Source: Corynebacterium sp.
GTDB lineage: Bacteria; Actinomycetota; Actinomycetes; Mycobacteriales; Mycobacteriaceae
Direction: 5' to 3'
DNA length: 64,000 nucleotides
NCBI RefSeq assembly: GCF_030532715.1
Contig: NZ_JAUNKO010000001.1
Coordinates: 248,001 to 312,000, forward strand
A model generated the notes under the pieces. That model saw only the letters and a program-made list of their open reading frames with translations, was not told the DNA's origin and searched no databases. Each line of letters opens with the position of its first letter. The stretch's first letter is position 1. Both the position numbers and the translations under genes were made by a program. This document shows positions 35,292-44,297 of this stretch, one piece after another.

Positions 35292-36157
35292 GGCGCAACC
35301 TTTCGACGCCGCGGCAAGCGAGCCGTAAGCACCACCACGGTAAAGCCCGCCATCATGCCAAGAATGGTGCCGGCAACCGGCCAGTCCGCGCCCACCCCGG
35401 CGTAGTAGGCGCTAATGCCCTCCGGTTGGGTCGACTGCACCGCTGTATCCAGGTACACGGAACCACGGTGCTGATCAAGGTATTGCTGCAACGCCCCAAA
35501 AGAATGCACCGCTACCAGGGACGTAACCTTTGGGTCACTGGAGGTCACCCGCACGTTGATGGTGCGGGCGGCGCGGGTGGCATTGCCGGTAATCTCGAAC
35601 GAGTCGTCAGCAACACCGGAGACACCCACTAACAGACGGTGGAAATCCTCCGTGCGCATCGCGGCGCCCAAAAACACGGTATCGTCGCGGGTTTTACCCA
35701 GCGCAATGAGGCGCTGATGCTCATCCGGATCCTCGATGCGCGGGTTTGTGACCAGGATTTTCGTATCCACCACATAGGTGAGGTCGCGGGTGCTGGTGTA
35801 CGCTTGGCCGGCCTCCCAGCCGGTCAGCGCGAACACGGGGATGCACATCCAGGCCACCAGCCGAAGCACGATCCGCTCCCGCCGCGAACCTCGAAAATTT
35901 TCGCGATACCATTGCTGGAATGCGGCGCCACGGGCGCGCGCCGCAACCAACCAAGGCCGGACCTTCGCGGGATCCAAAGCGCGACCCAACTGGCGGCGCA
36001 GGGTCTGCACGCGCTGCTTCGCTTCGGGCTTCGGCGACACCGGCGGCCCGGGCACCACCTCCGGCCCGGGCACAATGTGCGGCTCGCGCGACGGCTCGGT
36101 GTCGTTGGGGGCGTCGGAGTCTCGTTGCTGTTGCGCTACTGATTCGGTGGTATTCAT
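35288..36157 (-). CDS. Wzz-like chain-length / co-polymerase protein
   Basis: A 289-residue protein with a Pro/Arg-rich cytosolic N-terminus (about 95 residues), a first transmembrane segment near 97-115 and an extracytoplasmic domain with YVVDTKILVTNPRIEDPDEH, INVRVTSSDP and FGALQQYLDQHR. A second transmembrane helix lies near 255-275 and a short basic tail follows. This is the layout of Wzz/capsular polysaccharide co-polymerases without a fused tyrosine kinase. It overlaps the upstream glycosyltransferase stop by ATGA. It should set polymer length by interacting with the Wzy-like protein (inference). Confidence 0.77.
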   Translation of the reverse strand: MNTTESVAQQQRDSDAPNDTEPSREPHIVPGPEVVPGPPVSPKPEAKQRVQTLRRQLGRALDPAKVRPWLVAARARGAAFQQWYRENFRGSRRERIVLRLVAWMCIPVFALTGWEAGQAYTSTRDLTYVVDTKILVTNPRIEDPDEHQRLIALGKTRDDTVFLGAAMRTEDFHRLLVGVSGVADDSFEITGNATRAARTINVRVTSSDPKVTSLVAVHSFGALQQYLDQHRGSVYLDTAVQSTQPEGISAYYAGVGADWPVAGTILGMMAGFTVVVLTARLPRRRKVAP

Positions 36158-37188
36158 GAGGCCATCGCAAGGTCGTAGGCGCGCAGCAGCGCCTGCTGCT
36201 GCTGCTCAAATGAGTGTGCTTCGATCACGGGGTCCCAGTACCAGGCCAATGGCTCGTTCGCATCCAGCTGGTCGAGCGCTTTCGCGGCGGCTTGGTCCGC
36301 GTCGTCGAAACGCGCGGGCAATGGGCACTCCCGCAGGGGGCCAATGTCGGCGACGATGGTGGGAACGCGGGCGGTAATCGCCTCCAGGATCACCATGGGG
36401 AACCCATCCCACAGTGAGGTGTACACCAGTACGGAAAGCTCGGAGATGCGCCGCTGCAATTCCTCCGCGCTTAACCACCCGGTGACATGCACGTTTGCCG
36501 CGCGCAATCGCTCCACCCAATGCGTGTCGCCATCGCCAATCCACTCGAATTCAACGTCGGCGCGCTGGCGTCGGATGCGACCCACAATGTTTAAAAACCG
36601 CTCGGGGTCCCGATAATCGTTGATGCGGCCGACCATTCCCACAACCTTGCGCGCGGACCCCTGCCACTGCCACGTTCGTGCCACATGGTCCGGCGGCAAC
36701 GCGTTCGGCACGGTGACGTTTGGCACGCGGGCGTTCAGCTGCGCCAACAGTTCGGATTCGTGCACGGAGCACGCCGCAAACACCGACGTGCGTGCGGATA
36801 ACAGCCGTTCCGCGGCGTGCAGAACAGTGCGTTTGGGCCGGGAAAAATCCGGCCTGCAATAGGAAATCGCGTGTGGGGTGTACACCACGGGCGTCTGCGA
36901 GCCGAGCAACCCGAGGCGGGCATACATCCCAGCAAACGAGGAGTGCGCGTGCACCACATCAGGCCGCAGCTGCCGCACGTGGCGGGCTATTGCGGCGACC
37001 GCGCCGGCGTGCCGGGTAGGCATTTCGATAAATTGCGCACACCCTGTGACGCCGCGGACGGCGAGCTTGGGTTCGCGCCTGGCGTTGCCTAACACGATAT
37101 GCTCAAGCTGGGGCGTCGCCTTCACGTAGCCTTCCAGGGCGGTGAGAACGCCTCCGGTGAGGCATTCCGCCACGTGTAAAACCCGCAT
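36154..37188 (-). CDS. Family 4 glycosyltransferase, first gene of the operon
   Basis: A 344-residue GT-B enzyme. It opens VLHVAECLTGGVLTALEGYV, contains DVVHAHSSFAGMYARL and VVYTPHAISYC in the acceptor domain, and KVVGMVGRINDYRDPERFL with LWDGFPMVILEAITARVPT in the donor domain (EX7E-type motif). AAAGGAAAC precedes the ATG. It is the first gene of the seven-gene minus-strand operon, and the AT-rich region 37189-37300 upstream probably holds the promoter. The donor sugar is unknown. Confidence 0.88.
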   Translation of the reverse strand: MRVLHVAECLTGGVLTALEGYVKATPQLEHIVLGNARREPKLAVRGVTGCAQFIEMPTRHAGAVAAIARHVRQLRPDVVHAHSSFAGMYARLGLLGSQTPVVYTPHAISYCRPDFSRPKRTVLHAAERLLSARTSVFAACSVHESELLAQLNARVPNVTVPNALPPDHVARTWQWQGSARKVVGMVGRINDYRDPERFLNIVGRIRRQRADVEFEWIGDGDTHWVERLRAANVHVTGWLSAEELQRRISELSVLVYTSLWDGFPMVILEAITARVPTIVADIGPLRECPLPARFDDADQAAAKALDQLDANEPLAWYWDPVIEAHSFEQQQQALLRAYDLAMAS

Positions 37189-37403
37189 AGTTTCCTTTCA
37201 CCTCACCGCCACGTGCAACGTTGCGGGCAATAGTACATAGCAGAACTAAATGAGGACATAAAGAAAATCTAATAGATGCTTATCCGAATGTGAAAACGCC
37301 ACACGCGTAAATGCGCCACCAACCAATAATTGTGCAGCAGACAACTGATAGATTCACACCCGCGAACTTCCCCCGCGTGCGAGTTTCGACGCCCCGCCAA
37401 GCC
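37189..37403 (-). promoter_or_regulatory. Probable promoter region of the polysaccharide operon
   Basis: About 215 bases without a gene. The part next to the operon (37220-37300) is clearly more AT-rich than the surroundings and contains -10 like hexamers such as TACTAT on the minus strand near 37231. No single promoter can be fixed by eye. Confidence 0.35.
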
Positions 37404-38246
37404 CTAGCGACGCTGTTGCCGCAGCACCACCGCAGCAACCACCGCAGTAATGCCCAGCATTTCGGCGAAACTCAGCACCTGGCCAAGCACCACAGCACCA
37501 AGCAACGCCGCCGTGAGGGGCAGCAGGGCCAACAGCACCGCAAAATAGTCTGGGCTGGTGATGCGCAGGATCACTTGGTCGAGGCTGTACGGGATTACCG
37601 CACTGAGCAACCCGAGTCCGGCGGCGAGGGCGAGCAGCTGCCAGGTGGGCATACCTACCCCACCGTCCGCACCTGCGGGCCACAACAGGATCGCAAGAGG
37701 GATGGCAAGGACGGCAGCCCAACAAAAGCTCACCGCCAAACTATTCTTAGAACGAGTTTTTGCCACCCGCGCGCCCACGACAATATAAAGGGCCCACAGC
37801 GCGGCGGCTAACAATGCGAACACGACCCCTGCCGCACTGGCTGACCACTGTACCCCCGACAGCACCGACACGCCCCCGCCAGCGAGCAAGAGCGCACACC
37901 AATCCCGAATGCTGCGGCTCCCCCAAGCGGCGACAGCGATGGGCCCCAAAAACTCAATTGCCACCGCGGTGCCCAACGGCAGCGTGGCGATGGCTTGATA
38001 AAAGGACATGTTCATACCCAGCGTCACCACCCCGAACACGGCGGCGATTGCGCCGGGGCGGCCGAGAAATTCACCAGGGCGGGGGCGGCGCAACACGAGC
38101 AGCAACACACCGGCGGCGGCGATACGCAACCACGCCACCAGCGTCGGCGGAAGCACATCGAACAAACCGACGGCTAGTGCGGCGCCCGCATACATCGACA
38201 GCCCAGCGGCCACCATGAGCGCTGGTGCTGCACATCGTTCCCACAT
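37404..38246 (-). CDS. EamA-family transporter
   Basis: A 280-residue membrane protein with ten predicted helices in two EamA repeats, closest in style to RhtA/YdcZ-like exporters (PGEFLGRPGAIAAVFGVVTL, then LPLGTAVAIEFLGPIAVAA). RhtA exports threonine and homoserine; the substrate here is unknown. The start is the ATG at 38246 because TACACT lies eight bases upstream; a start 33 bases earlier is also open. It is not overlapping with the polysaccharide operon, so it is probably separate from it. Confidence 0.83.
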   Translation of the reverse strand: MWERCAAPALMVAAGLSMYAGAALAVGLFDVLPPTLVAWLRIAAAGVLLLVLRRPRPGEFLGRPGAIAAVFGVVTLGMNMSFYQAIATLPLGTAVAIEFLGPIAVAAWGSRSIRDWCALLLAGGGVSVLSGVQWSASAAGVVFALLAAALWALYIVVGARVAKTRSKNSLAVSFCWAAVLAIPLAILLWPAGADGGVGMPTWQLLALAAGLGLLSAVIPYSLDQVILRITSPDYFAVLLALLPLTAALLGAVVLGQVLSFAEMLGITAVVAAVVLRQQRR

Positions 38247-38254
38247 AGCACCCC

Positions 38255-38260
38255 AGTGTA
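38255..38260 (-). promoter_or_regulatory. -10 element of the EamA gene
   Basis: TACACT on the minus strand, eight bases before the ATG at 38246 (leaderless). Confidence 0.45.
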
Positions 38261-38297
38261 AGGCCGCACCTGATGGCACCCCAAGCGGCCAACGCCA

Positions 38298-39458
38298 CTA
38301 GGGCACTTCGAGATCGCCAACAAACAGCGTGACGAATTTTTTATCAAACACCACCGGGTAGCCCAAAAACCCGGCGGCGTGCGTGTGGCGCGCCAGCACG
38401 GCGGCCTTGAGTTGGCGCGGAGAGCCCGTGAAGTACATTTCTGTACCGGGTTCAGGCTCCACCTCGCGGCCCTCACAATAGCGCAACACCTCGCGATACG
38501 TGTTGGGACCGACGTGATCAAAATAGAACGTCGACTCGAACCCGCCAACGAAGCACTGCCGAGCCGAGTCAAAGACGAACACACCATCGGTAAACTCCTG
38601 GCCGGCGCGGGCGTCCAACTCCTCGATGGTGAGCGCATCGGGAATATCCAAGTCGAAATCCTCCCCCACGCGGGCCGTGCCACTCTGCCTGCCGTCGCAC
38701 ACATGCGCCTTGCCCAACAGCTGCGCATAGCCAAACACTTGGGCATCGCCCTCCACGGCGGCGAGACCGGACACCCAAGCGTGGCCGTACACGCGCGCCC
38801 GCCCGAGCACCTGGGCCTGACCAAACACGCGGGAGTTTTCAAAAACCTGCCCGTCTTCATGCACCCAACATTGACCGGCGAGCTGCGCATTGCCGAACAC
38901 TTGGGATTGGCCAGACACCCAAGCCTGATCGGCAACCGTGGCGTTTTCAAAAACGCCTGCCATCCCGCCGACGCGCGCCTTGGCCTGCACGGAGGCACAC
39001 CCGAACAAACGAGCGTGGTCGCCCACCCAGCTTTGCCCGAACACGCGGGCGTTTTCGAACACGCGGGCGTCGCCGGCGATCAGGCACGGCCCCGGCCCGG
39101 CACGCCACACCGTGGCATTGCCAAACACCTGAGCATTGTCGGTGACATCCCCGGACACCATGGCATTGCCGTAAATCTTGGCCTGCCCGGAAACTTTCGA
39201 GCGGTTGCGCACTTGAGCGTGTTCGTACACTTCGGCAGTGCCACACACCACGGCTTCGTCAGTGATCGAGGCCTCCCCGTACACCTTGGCGTCGTCGGCA
39301 ACCCACGCGTCGTCGGCAAGGTTTTCGTGTTGCTCCACCCAGCCGCCAAGCACGCCCGGCAACACGCCGCAATGCCGCAGAAACTTCAGTGCGCGAATGC
39401 GGCGCAGCGTCCGCCCACGGTATTCACAAGTTTCGCCCGTCAATTCAAAGTGCGCCAT
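38298..39458 (-). CDS. Beta-solenoid repeat protein (YdcK-like) with unknown C-terminal domain
   Basis: A 386-residue protein. Residues about 40-245 consist of roughly 20 tandem six-residue-period repeats of the form xAxVxG (for example DARVFENARVFGQSWVGDHA), which should form a left-handed parallel beta-helix. The opening GGWVEQHENLADDAWVADDA matches the repeat proteins related to E. coli YdcK. Residues 255-386 form a separate globular domain that I do not recognise (YFDHVGPNTYREVLRYCEG). No catalytic histidine pattern of acyltransferases is obvious. The start is the ATG at 39458 with GGGGAG upstream. It lies between the EamA gene and ileS. Confidence 0.8.
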   Translation of the reverse strand: MAHFELTGETCEYRGRTLRRIRALKFLRHCGVLPGVLGGWVEQHENLADDAWVADDAKVYGEASITDEAVVCGTAEVYEHAQVRNRSKVSGQAKIYGNAMVSGDVTDNAQVFGNATVWRAGPGPCLIAGDARVFENARVFGQSWVGDHARLFGCASVQAKARVGGMAGVFENATVADQAWVSGQSQVFGNAQLAGQCWVHEDGQVFENSRVFGQAQVLGRARVYGHAWVSGLAAVEGDAQVFGYAQLLGKAHVCDGRQSGTARVGEDFDLDIPDALTIEELDARAGQEFTDGVFVFDSARQCFVGGFESTFYFDHVGPNTYREVLRYCEGREVEPEPGTEMYFTGSPRQLKAAVLARHTHAAGFLGYPVVFDKKFVTLFVGDLEVP

Positions 39459-39547
39459 GCAAGCTCCCCTTTTATCTGTCCGTGCCGTCCCCCAAACTAC
39501 CCGCCCACGGCGGAACTGTGGCGCAACCGCTACCCCCAGCAACGCAA

Positions 39548-39582
39548 ACACCCCGCCGCGCCTCACAACGCCTGCGGGGTGT
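39548..39582 (-). terminator. Hairpin downstream of ileS
   Basis: ACACCCCGC (39548-39556) and GCGGGGTGT (39574-39582) form a 9-bp stem, 20 bases after the ileS stop. The minus-strand sequence after it is TTTGCGTT, a weak T tract. Confidence 0.6.
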
Positions 39583-39602
39583 AACGCCACGTACCGCTGG
39601 TG

Positions 39603-42600
39603 TTAGGTGAGCTTCTCCAGCGTCGCGGTAACCCCTTCAACGATATCGAAGCCACCGGCGGGCACATCGCTAATGCTTAGCGACGTCGCGAGCACCTCGC
39701 CAGCAATAAACTCCCGGTGCCGCTGCGCCCACTCGACCTTATCCGCGGGAACGGCGAGGGCGAGTTTGATCCGGTCAGAAACCTCAAAGCCGGACTGCTT
39801 GCGGGCGTCCTGCACGCCGCGGATCACGTCCGCCGCCCAACCTTCCGCCTCCAGCTGTTCGGTGACATTCCGGTCGAGCAACACGAGCCCGTCCACACCT
39901 TCGATCTGCGCGGTGCATTCCGGGTCCGCCACGACGAGGCGCTCCGTGAACTCCCCTTCGCGCAATTCGATTCCATCAGCGATGACGGTGTCGCCCACAC
40001 GCTGATACTCACCGGCTTTCACCGCACGAATAACCCGCTGGACGTCCTTGCCCAAGCGCGGTCCGGCGGCGCGGGCGTTGACCACCACTTCAAAGTGGCC
40101 GATCGCATCCACATCGTCAGTGAGAACCACTTGTTTGACGTTCACCTCGTCTTGGATGATGCCCACAAACGGCTCCAGTCGCGCGGACGACGGCAGCGCC
40201 ACCGTCAACTTCAGCAACGGCAGCCGATTGCGCAATTTGTTCGCCTTGCGTATCGACGACGCTGCGGAACAAACGCTGCGGACCTCATCCATCGTGCGCA
40301 CTAGGTCATCATCGGCTGGGAAATCCTCCGCCTTGGGGAAATCCACCAGGTGAACCGAACGCCCGCCGGTAAGGCCACGCCAAATCACTTCGCTGACCAT
40401 AGGCAATAGCGGCGCGGACACGCGCGTGAGGGTCTCCAGCACCGTGTACAAGGTGTCAAACGCCTCGGGGTGCTCCTCATCGCCAGCCCAGAACCGATCG
40501 CGGGAGCGGCGCACAAACCAATTGGTTAGCGCGTCGCAGAACCACCGCACCTCGTCGCACGCGCGGGCGATATCGGCGGCGTCGAGAGCCTGCTGGCAGG
40601 CGGCAACAAGGTTGTGCACCTTGGCCAGAATGTACCGGTCGAGCACGTTGGTGGATTCCGTGGACCAGGTCGCCGGGCGGGAGGAATACAGCTGCAGGAA
40701 CGTGTAGGCGTTCCACATCGGCAGCAGCGCCTGACGCACACCTTCCCGAATGCCCTGCTCGGTGACGATGAGGTTGCCGCCACGCAAAATCGGGCTGGAC
40801 ATGAGGAACCAACGCATCGCATCCGAACCGTCGCGTTCGAACACATCATTGACATTCGGGTAGTTGCCCTTCGACTTGGACATCTTGAGCCCGTCGTCGC
40901 CGAGGACGATACCGTGTGCGACAACCTTCTTATAGGAAGGACAATCGAACAGCGCGGTGGCCAGCACGTGCATGGTGTAGAACCAGCCGCGGGATTGACC
41001 GGAGTACTCCACGATGAAGTCCGCCTGGTTGTGAGTGTCAAACCAGTCCTTGTTTGCAAACGGATAGTGCTTTTGCGCAAACGGCATAGAGCCCGATTCG
41101 AACCAGCAGTCCAGCACCTCCGGCACGCGCCGCATCATGGAATTGCCGGTCGGGTCGTCCGGATTGGGGCGCACCAGCTCATCAATGTACGGGCGATGCA
41201 AGGACGTCGGCCGCACACCGAAATCCCGCTCCAGCTCGTCGAGCGAGCCGTACACATCCACGCGCGGATACTCCTCCGAATCAGACACCCACACCGGAAT
41301 CGGAGAACCCCAGTAGCGATTGCGGGAAATGTTCCAGTCGCGAGCACCTTCCAGCCACTTGCCAAACTGCCCGTCGCGCATATGCGCCGGCATCCACTCG
41401 ATCTGCTCATGGTTGAGCTTCACCATGCGATCCCGGAACTTAGTCACGGCGACAAACCACGACGGCAACGCCATGTAGATCAGCGGCTCGCCGGAACGCC
41501 ACGAGTGCGGGTAGGAGTGCTCAATGGTTTCATGGCGCAGCACCCGACCAGCCGCTTTGAGGTCACGGATGATGTGCTTGTTGGCGTCGAAGACGAGCAT
41601 GCCTTCATAATCCGGCACCAAGGAGGTGAACTTCCCGTCCATGTCGACGGGGATGACCAGCTCGATGCCCTCGATCAGGCAGGTATTCATATCGTCTTCA
41701 CCAAAGGCGGGAGCTTGATGGACGATACCGGTGCCGTCTTCGGTGGTGACGTAGTCGGCGGCGATGATCCGGAATGCATTCGCATGATCACGGAAGTAAC
41801 CAAACACAGGTTCGTATTCGAGGCCGACCAGTTCGGCGCCGGTGTGCGTAGACAGCACCGTATACTCCCCGAGCTCCTTGGCGTAACCGCCGACGAGATT
41901 CTCGGCAAGCAGGAAGCGTTCGCCAACAAATTCGGATACGGCGCCGACGCCCGCCTCGACGAGAACGTACGAAACCTCAGGGTTGACGGCCAGCGCCAAG
42001 TTCGACGGCAGCGTCCACGGCGTGGTCGTCCACGCCAGTGCGTTGGCGCCCACAAACTCAGCCTTTCCGGCAATGATCGGCATGGTGACCGTCAACGCCG
42101 GATCTTGGCGCATCTTATAAGAATCATCGAGTCGGGTTTCCTGGTTCGACAGCGGCGTGTGCTCCGCCCACGAGTACGGCAACACCCGAAATCCCTGGTA
42201 AATCAGGCCTTTATTGTAGAGGGTTTGAAACGCCCACATGACAGATTCCATGAAACCCAAGTCCATGGTTTTGTAGCCGTTGTCGAAGTCGACCCAACGG
42301 GCTTGGCGGGTGACGTAGTTCTTCCACTCCTCGGTGTATTCGAGAACGGACTTGGCGCAGAACTCGTTGAACTTTTCCAAGCCCATGGCTTGGATTTGCC
42401 CTTTATCGGTGATGCCGAGCTGTTTTTCAGCTTCGAGTTCGGCGGGCAAACCGTGACAATCCCAACCGAACACACGAGCGACTTTCTTGCCGCGCATGGT
42501 CTGGTAACGGGGGATGATGTCTTTCACATAACCGGTAAGCAGATGGCCATAATGCGGCAGGCCGTTCGCGAACGGCGGACCGTCATAGAACACAAATTCT

Positions 42601-42740
42601 TCGGCACCATCGCGTGCATCAATGGACGCCTGGAAGGTTTTATCTTCCTCCCAGTACTCGAGGACACGCTGTTCCATGTCCGGAAAACGAGTGGAATTCC
42701 CCGTGAGATCGACGCGGGGATACACGCCGCCAACTGCCAT
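39603..42740 (-). CDS. ileS: Isoleucyl-tRNA synthetase
   Basis: A 1045-residue class I synthetase charging tRNA-Ile. The HIGH-type motif is [14 protein letters not shown] (about residue 60). The CP1 editing domain follows, and the KMSKS motif is [11 protein letters not shown] (about 620). The C-terminal part has the anticodon-binding domain and no obvious zinc-finger tail, as in the eukaryote-like IleS type common in actinobacteria. The start is the ATG at 42740 with AGGAG eight bases upstream. The open frame runs on upstream through the T-box leader, but that part is not coding. Confidence 0.96.
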   Translation of the reverse strand: MAVGGVYPRVDLTGNSTRFPDMEQRVLEYWEEDKTFQASIDARDGAEEFVFYDGPPFANGLPHYGHLLTGYVKDIIPRYQTMRGKKVARVFGWDCHGLPAELEAEKQLGITDKGQIQAMGLEKFNEFCAKSVLEYTEEWKNYVTRQARWVDFDNGYKTMDLGFMESVMWAFQTLYNKGLIYQGFRVLPYSWAEHTPLSNQETRLDDSYKMRQDPALTVTMPIIAGKAEFVGANALAWTTTPWTLPSNLALAVNPEVSYVLVEAGVGAVSEFVGERFLLAENLVGGYAKELGEYTVLSTHTGAELVGLEYEPVFGYFRDHANAFRIIAADYVTTEDGTGIVHQAPAFGEDDMNTCLIEGIELVIPVDMDGKFTSLVPDYEGMLVFDANKHIIRDLKAAGRVLRHETIEHSYPHSWRSGEPLIYMALPSWFVAVTKFRDRMVKLNHEQIEWMPAHMRDGQFGKWLEGARDWNISRNRYWGSPIPVWVSDSEEYPRVDVYGSLDELERDFGVRPTSLHRPYIDELVRPNPDDPTGNSMMRRVPEVLDCWFESGSMPFAQKHYPFANKDWFDTHNQADFIVEYSGQSRGWFYTMHVLATALFDCPSYKKVVAHGIVLGDDGLKMSKSKGNYPNVNDVFERDGSDAMRWFLMSSPILRGGNLIVTEQGIREGVRQALLPMWNAYTFLQLYSSRPATWSTESTNVLDRYILAKVHNLVAACQQALDAADIARACDEVRWFCDALTNWFVRRSRDRFWAGDEEHPEAFDTLYTVLETLTRVSAPLLPMVSEVIWRGLTGGRSVHLVDFPKAEDFPADDDLVRTMDEVRSVCSAASSIRKANKLRNRLPLLKLTVALPSSARLEPFVGIIQDEVNVKQVVLTDDVDAIGHFEVVVNARAAGPRLGKDVQRVIRAVKAGEYQRVGDTVIADGIELREGEFTERLVVADPECTAQIEGVDGLVLLDRNVTEQLEAEGWAADVIRGVQDARKQSGFEVSDRIKLALAVPADKVEWAQRHREFIAGEVLATSLSISDVPAGGFDIVEGVTATLEKLT

Positions 42741-42953
42741 TTGACTGTCTCCTTGCACAAAGTTTTCATAACTTGATGCTGGGACGCACCAACAGGGCGC
42801 GCGGTACCACCCGGCTTGAATGCATGACGCATTCCTCTTCGTTGAAGGGTCTGTCACGGTCCCACCCGTTCGGTTCTACTGAGCACACGCGCTAAACACA
42901 TGCACCGTTCTTCCGAAAGCTCCCCGGTGATTGCCGGATCGTTGCGGTTGTGG
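42741..42953 (-). promoter_or_regulatory. ileS T-box riboswitch leader (translational type)
   Basis: The minus-strand leader carries the T-box core GGGTGGTACCGCG (complement of 42800-42812). Further up it has GGCAATCACCGGGGAGC, where ATC (42929-42931) is a plausible isoleucine specifier in a very short Stem I. Actinobacterial ileS T-boxes control translation by exposing the Shine-Dalgarno when uncharged tRNA-Ile binds. No U-run terminator precedes ileS, which agrees. A small AAGTT/AACTT hairpin lies just before AGGAG. Confidence 0.88.
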
Positions 42954-42958
42954 TCTCT

Positions 42959-42964
42959 AGCTTA
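42959..42964 (-). promoter_or_regulatory. -10 element of the T-box-ileS transcript
   Basis: TAAGCT on the minus strand. A start near 42952 gives a leader of about 212 bases. It overlaps the end of the small membrane protein gene. Confidence 0.45.
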
Positions 42965-43117
42965 ACGCCTCGAGCGAATGACATCCCAAACCCACAGGAC
43001 AAGACCTATTCCTGCGACCACAATCAGGAGGTACGACCAGATGTCAGACTCGGCTTGGACTGCGATAACCAGCAGAACCAGCGCCACCAGTGCAACTAGC
43101 ACTGCTGCTATAAGCAC
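42962..43117 (-). CDS. Small membrane protein between wag31 and ileS
   Basis: A 51-residue protein with two adjacent hydrophobic helices (about residues 1-20 and 26-45), separated by QAESDIW and ending WDVIRSRR. The start is placed at GTG 43117, with AAGGA seven bases upstream; the frame extends to TTG 43153, but that part overlaps the wag31 terminator. It lies directly upstream of the ileS promoter. The function is unknown. Confidence 0.6.
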   Translation of the reverse strand: MLIAAVLVALVALVLLVIAVQAESDIWSYLLIVVAGIGLVLWVWDVIRSRR

Positions 43118-43136
43118 TCCGTTTTCCTTTCGCACG

Positions 43137-43167
43137 AAAAGGCCCCACAGCAATTGCTGGAGGGCCC
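43137..43167 (-). terminator. Rho-independent terminator of wag31
   Basis: On the minus strand GGCCC pairs with GGGCC and CAGC with GCTG around AATT, followed by TTTT. It lies 13 bases after the wag31 stop. Confidence 0.75.
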
Positions 43168-43179
43168 AATCACTTCAGG

Positions 43180-44043
43180 CTAATTGTCGTCAGCACCGTG
43201 CGGGGCTGCGGTGCCTCGCGTGGACAACTCTTCAAGTTGGCTTTCAAGGTACGTCTTCAGGCGAGTACGGTACTCGCGTTCGAAGGTACGAAGTTCCGCG
43301 ATGCGGCCTTCCAATGCGGACTGCTGCTTCTTCACGGTGGCCATAATCTCAGTGTGTTTACGCTCAGCATCTGCCTGCAAGGCATTTGCCTTATCCTCAG
43401 CCTGGCGAATCTGAAGTTCAGCTCGCTCAGTAGCCTCAAGGATCATTGCCGTAGAGTCTTGCTTTGCCTTCGCAAGCATCGCCTCGGACTTCTCAGTGGC
43501 CTCAGTGACCTTTGTTGAAGCTTCACTATTCGCGCGCGCGATCGTACGCTCAGAGGCAACATTGGCCTGCGCAACGGTACGCTCAGCTTCTGCACGTGCA
43601 GTCTCCAACATATTGTGGGATTCTGCTCGCGCGTCACTGGTAAGACGATCTGCCATTTCCTGCGCCAAGCCCAGGACGCGGGCGGCCTGCAGGTTGGTAT
43701 CCGCAGAAGTCTCTTGAGGCTTGTGTTCCTCGACCCATTTCGCCTGTTTAGCTTCGTATTCGGCACGCAGTTCAGACTCGAGGTCGGCGCGAATGCGCTG
43801 GCGGATCGCGGCTTCGTCCACTTGGGGAACGGCGGCAATAGGGGCGGGGCCACCTCCCTGGGCGAGCTCTGCGCGGAGTTCGTCGACCTGCTGGCGCAGA
43901 TCTTGGTTCTCTTCGTGAAGCTGGCCGAGGGTGTCTTCCACCAGATCGAGGAACTGGTCGACCTCGTCCTCGTTATAGCCACGCTTTCCAATCGGCGGCT
44001 TGCTGAAAGCCACGTTGTGCACTTCAGCTGGAGTCAGCAGCAT
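43180..44043 (-). CDS. wag31: Wag31 / DivIVA polar growth protein
   Basis: A 287-residue coiled-coil scaffold that marks cell poles and directs polar peptidoglycan synthesis in actinobacteria. The N-terminal DivIVA domain reads [20 protein letters not shown] then [18 protein letters not shown], with the membrane-binding turn. A variable linker follows ([13 protein letters not shown]), then a long Ala/Glu-rich coiled coil (about residues 110-275). The start at 44043 has AAGGGAA upstream. It has its own promoter and a structured leader, and a terminator follows. It is essential in C. glutamicum as far as I recall. Confidence 0.95.
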   Translation of the reverse strand: MLLTPAEVHNVAFSKPPIGKRGYNEDEVDQFLDLVEDTLGQLHEENQDLRQQVDELRAELAQGGGPAPIAAVPQVDEAAIRQRIRADLESELRAEYEAKQAKWVEEHKPQETSADTNLQAARVLGLAQEMADRLTSDARAESHNMLETARAEAERTVAQANVASERTIARANSEASTKVTEATEKSEAMLAKAKQDSTAMILEATERAELQIRQAEDKANALQADAERKHTEIMATVKKQQSALEGRIAELRTFEREYRTRLKTYLESQLEELSTRGTAAPHGADDN

Positions 44044-44079
44044 GGACGGTTCCCTTCGCGTGTCGATTCAAAGCCCCGA

Positions 44080-44142
44080 AATAAGGGCCCTTTAGCTTCA
44101 GGGGGGACCCTAAAGCGCCTTGTTCAGATAGTCGCAAGTGTA
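44080..44142 (-). promoter_or_regulatory. wag31 promoter and structured 5' leader
   Basis: TACACT (44137-44142) is a probable -10, giving a leader of about 90 bases. The leader holds CTTTAG and CTAAAG arms and GC-rich runs (GGGTCCCCCC and GGGCCC) that can pair in more than one way. Confidence 0.45.
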
Positions 44143-44297
44143 ACCCAATTGAAACCCTTGCGCACTGCATTACATAGCTCATTGTTCCCTGAATGCACGC
44201 GATTGACAACTGAAACCCGCAAAGATGGTGCACAAGATAGTGGCTGACACGCACGCTACTGACGTGATTTACCCCCAAAAAATCCCCCCGAATAATT

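Noticed and set aside
27660..37403. Mobile island with integrase or insertion sequences around the polysaccharide locus
   Set aside because: I found no transposase, integrase, tRNA or flanking direct repeat. Acquisition by transfer remains possible but is not shown by mobile genes.
38298..39458. Prophage remnant, because the repeat protein resembles phage-borne proteins
   Set aside because: No integrase, phage structural gene or attachment repeat is present on either side.
40614..42776. 720-codon open frame antisense to ileS
   Set aside because: Its translation lacks any family signature and it lies wholly within ileS, which has all synthetase motifs. High GC makes long antisense frames common.
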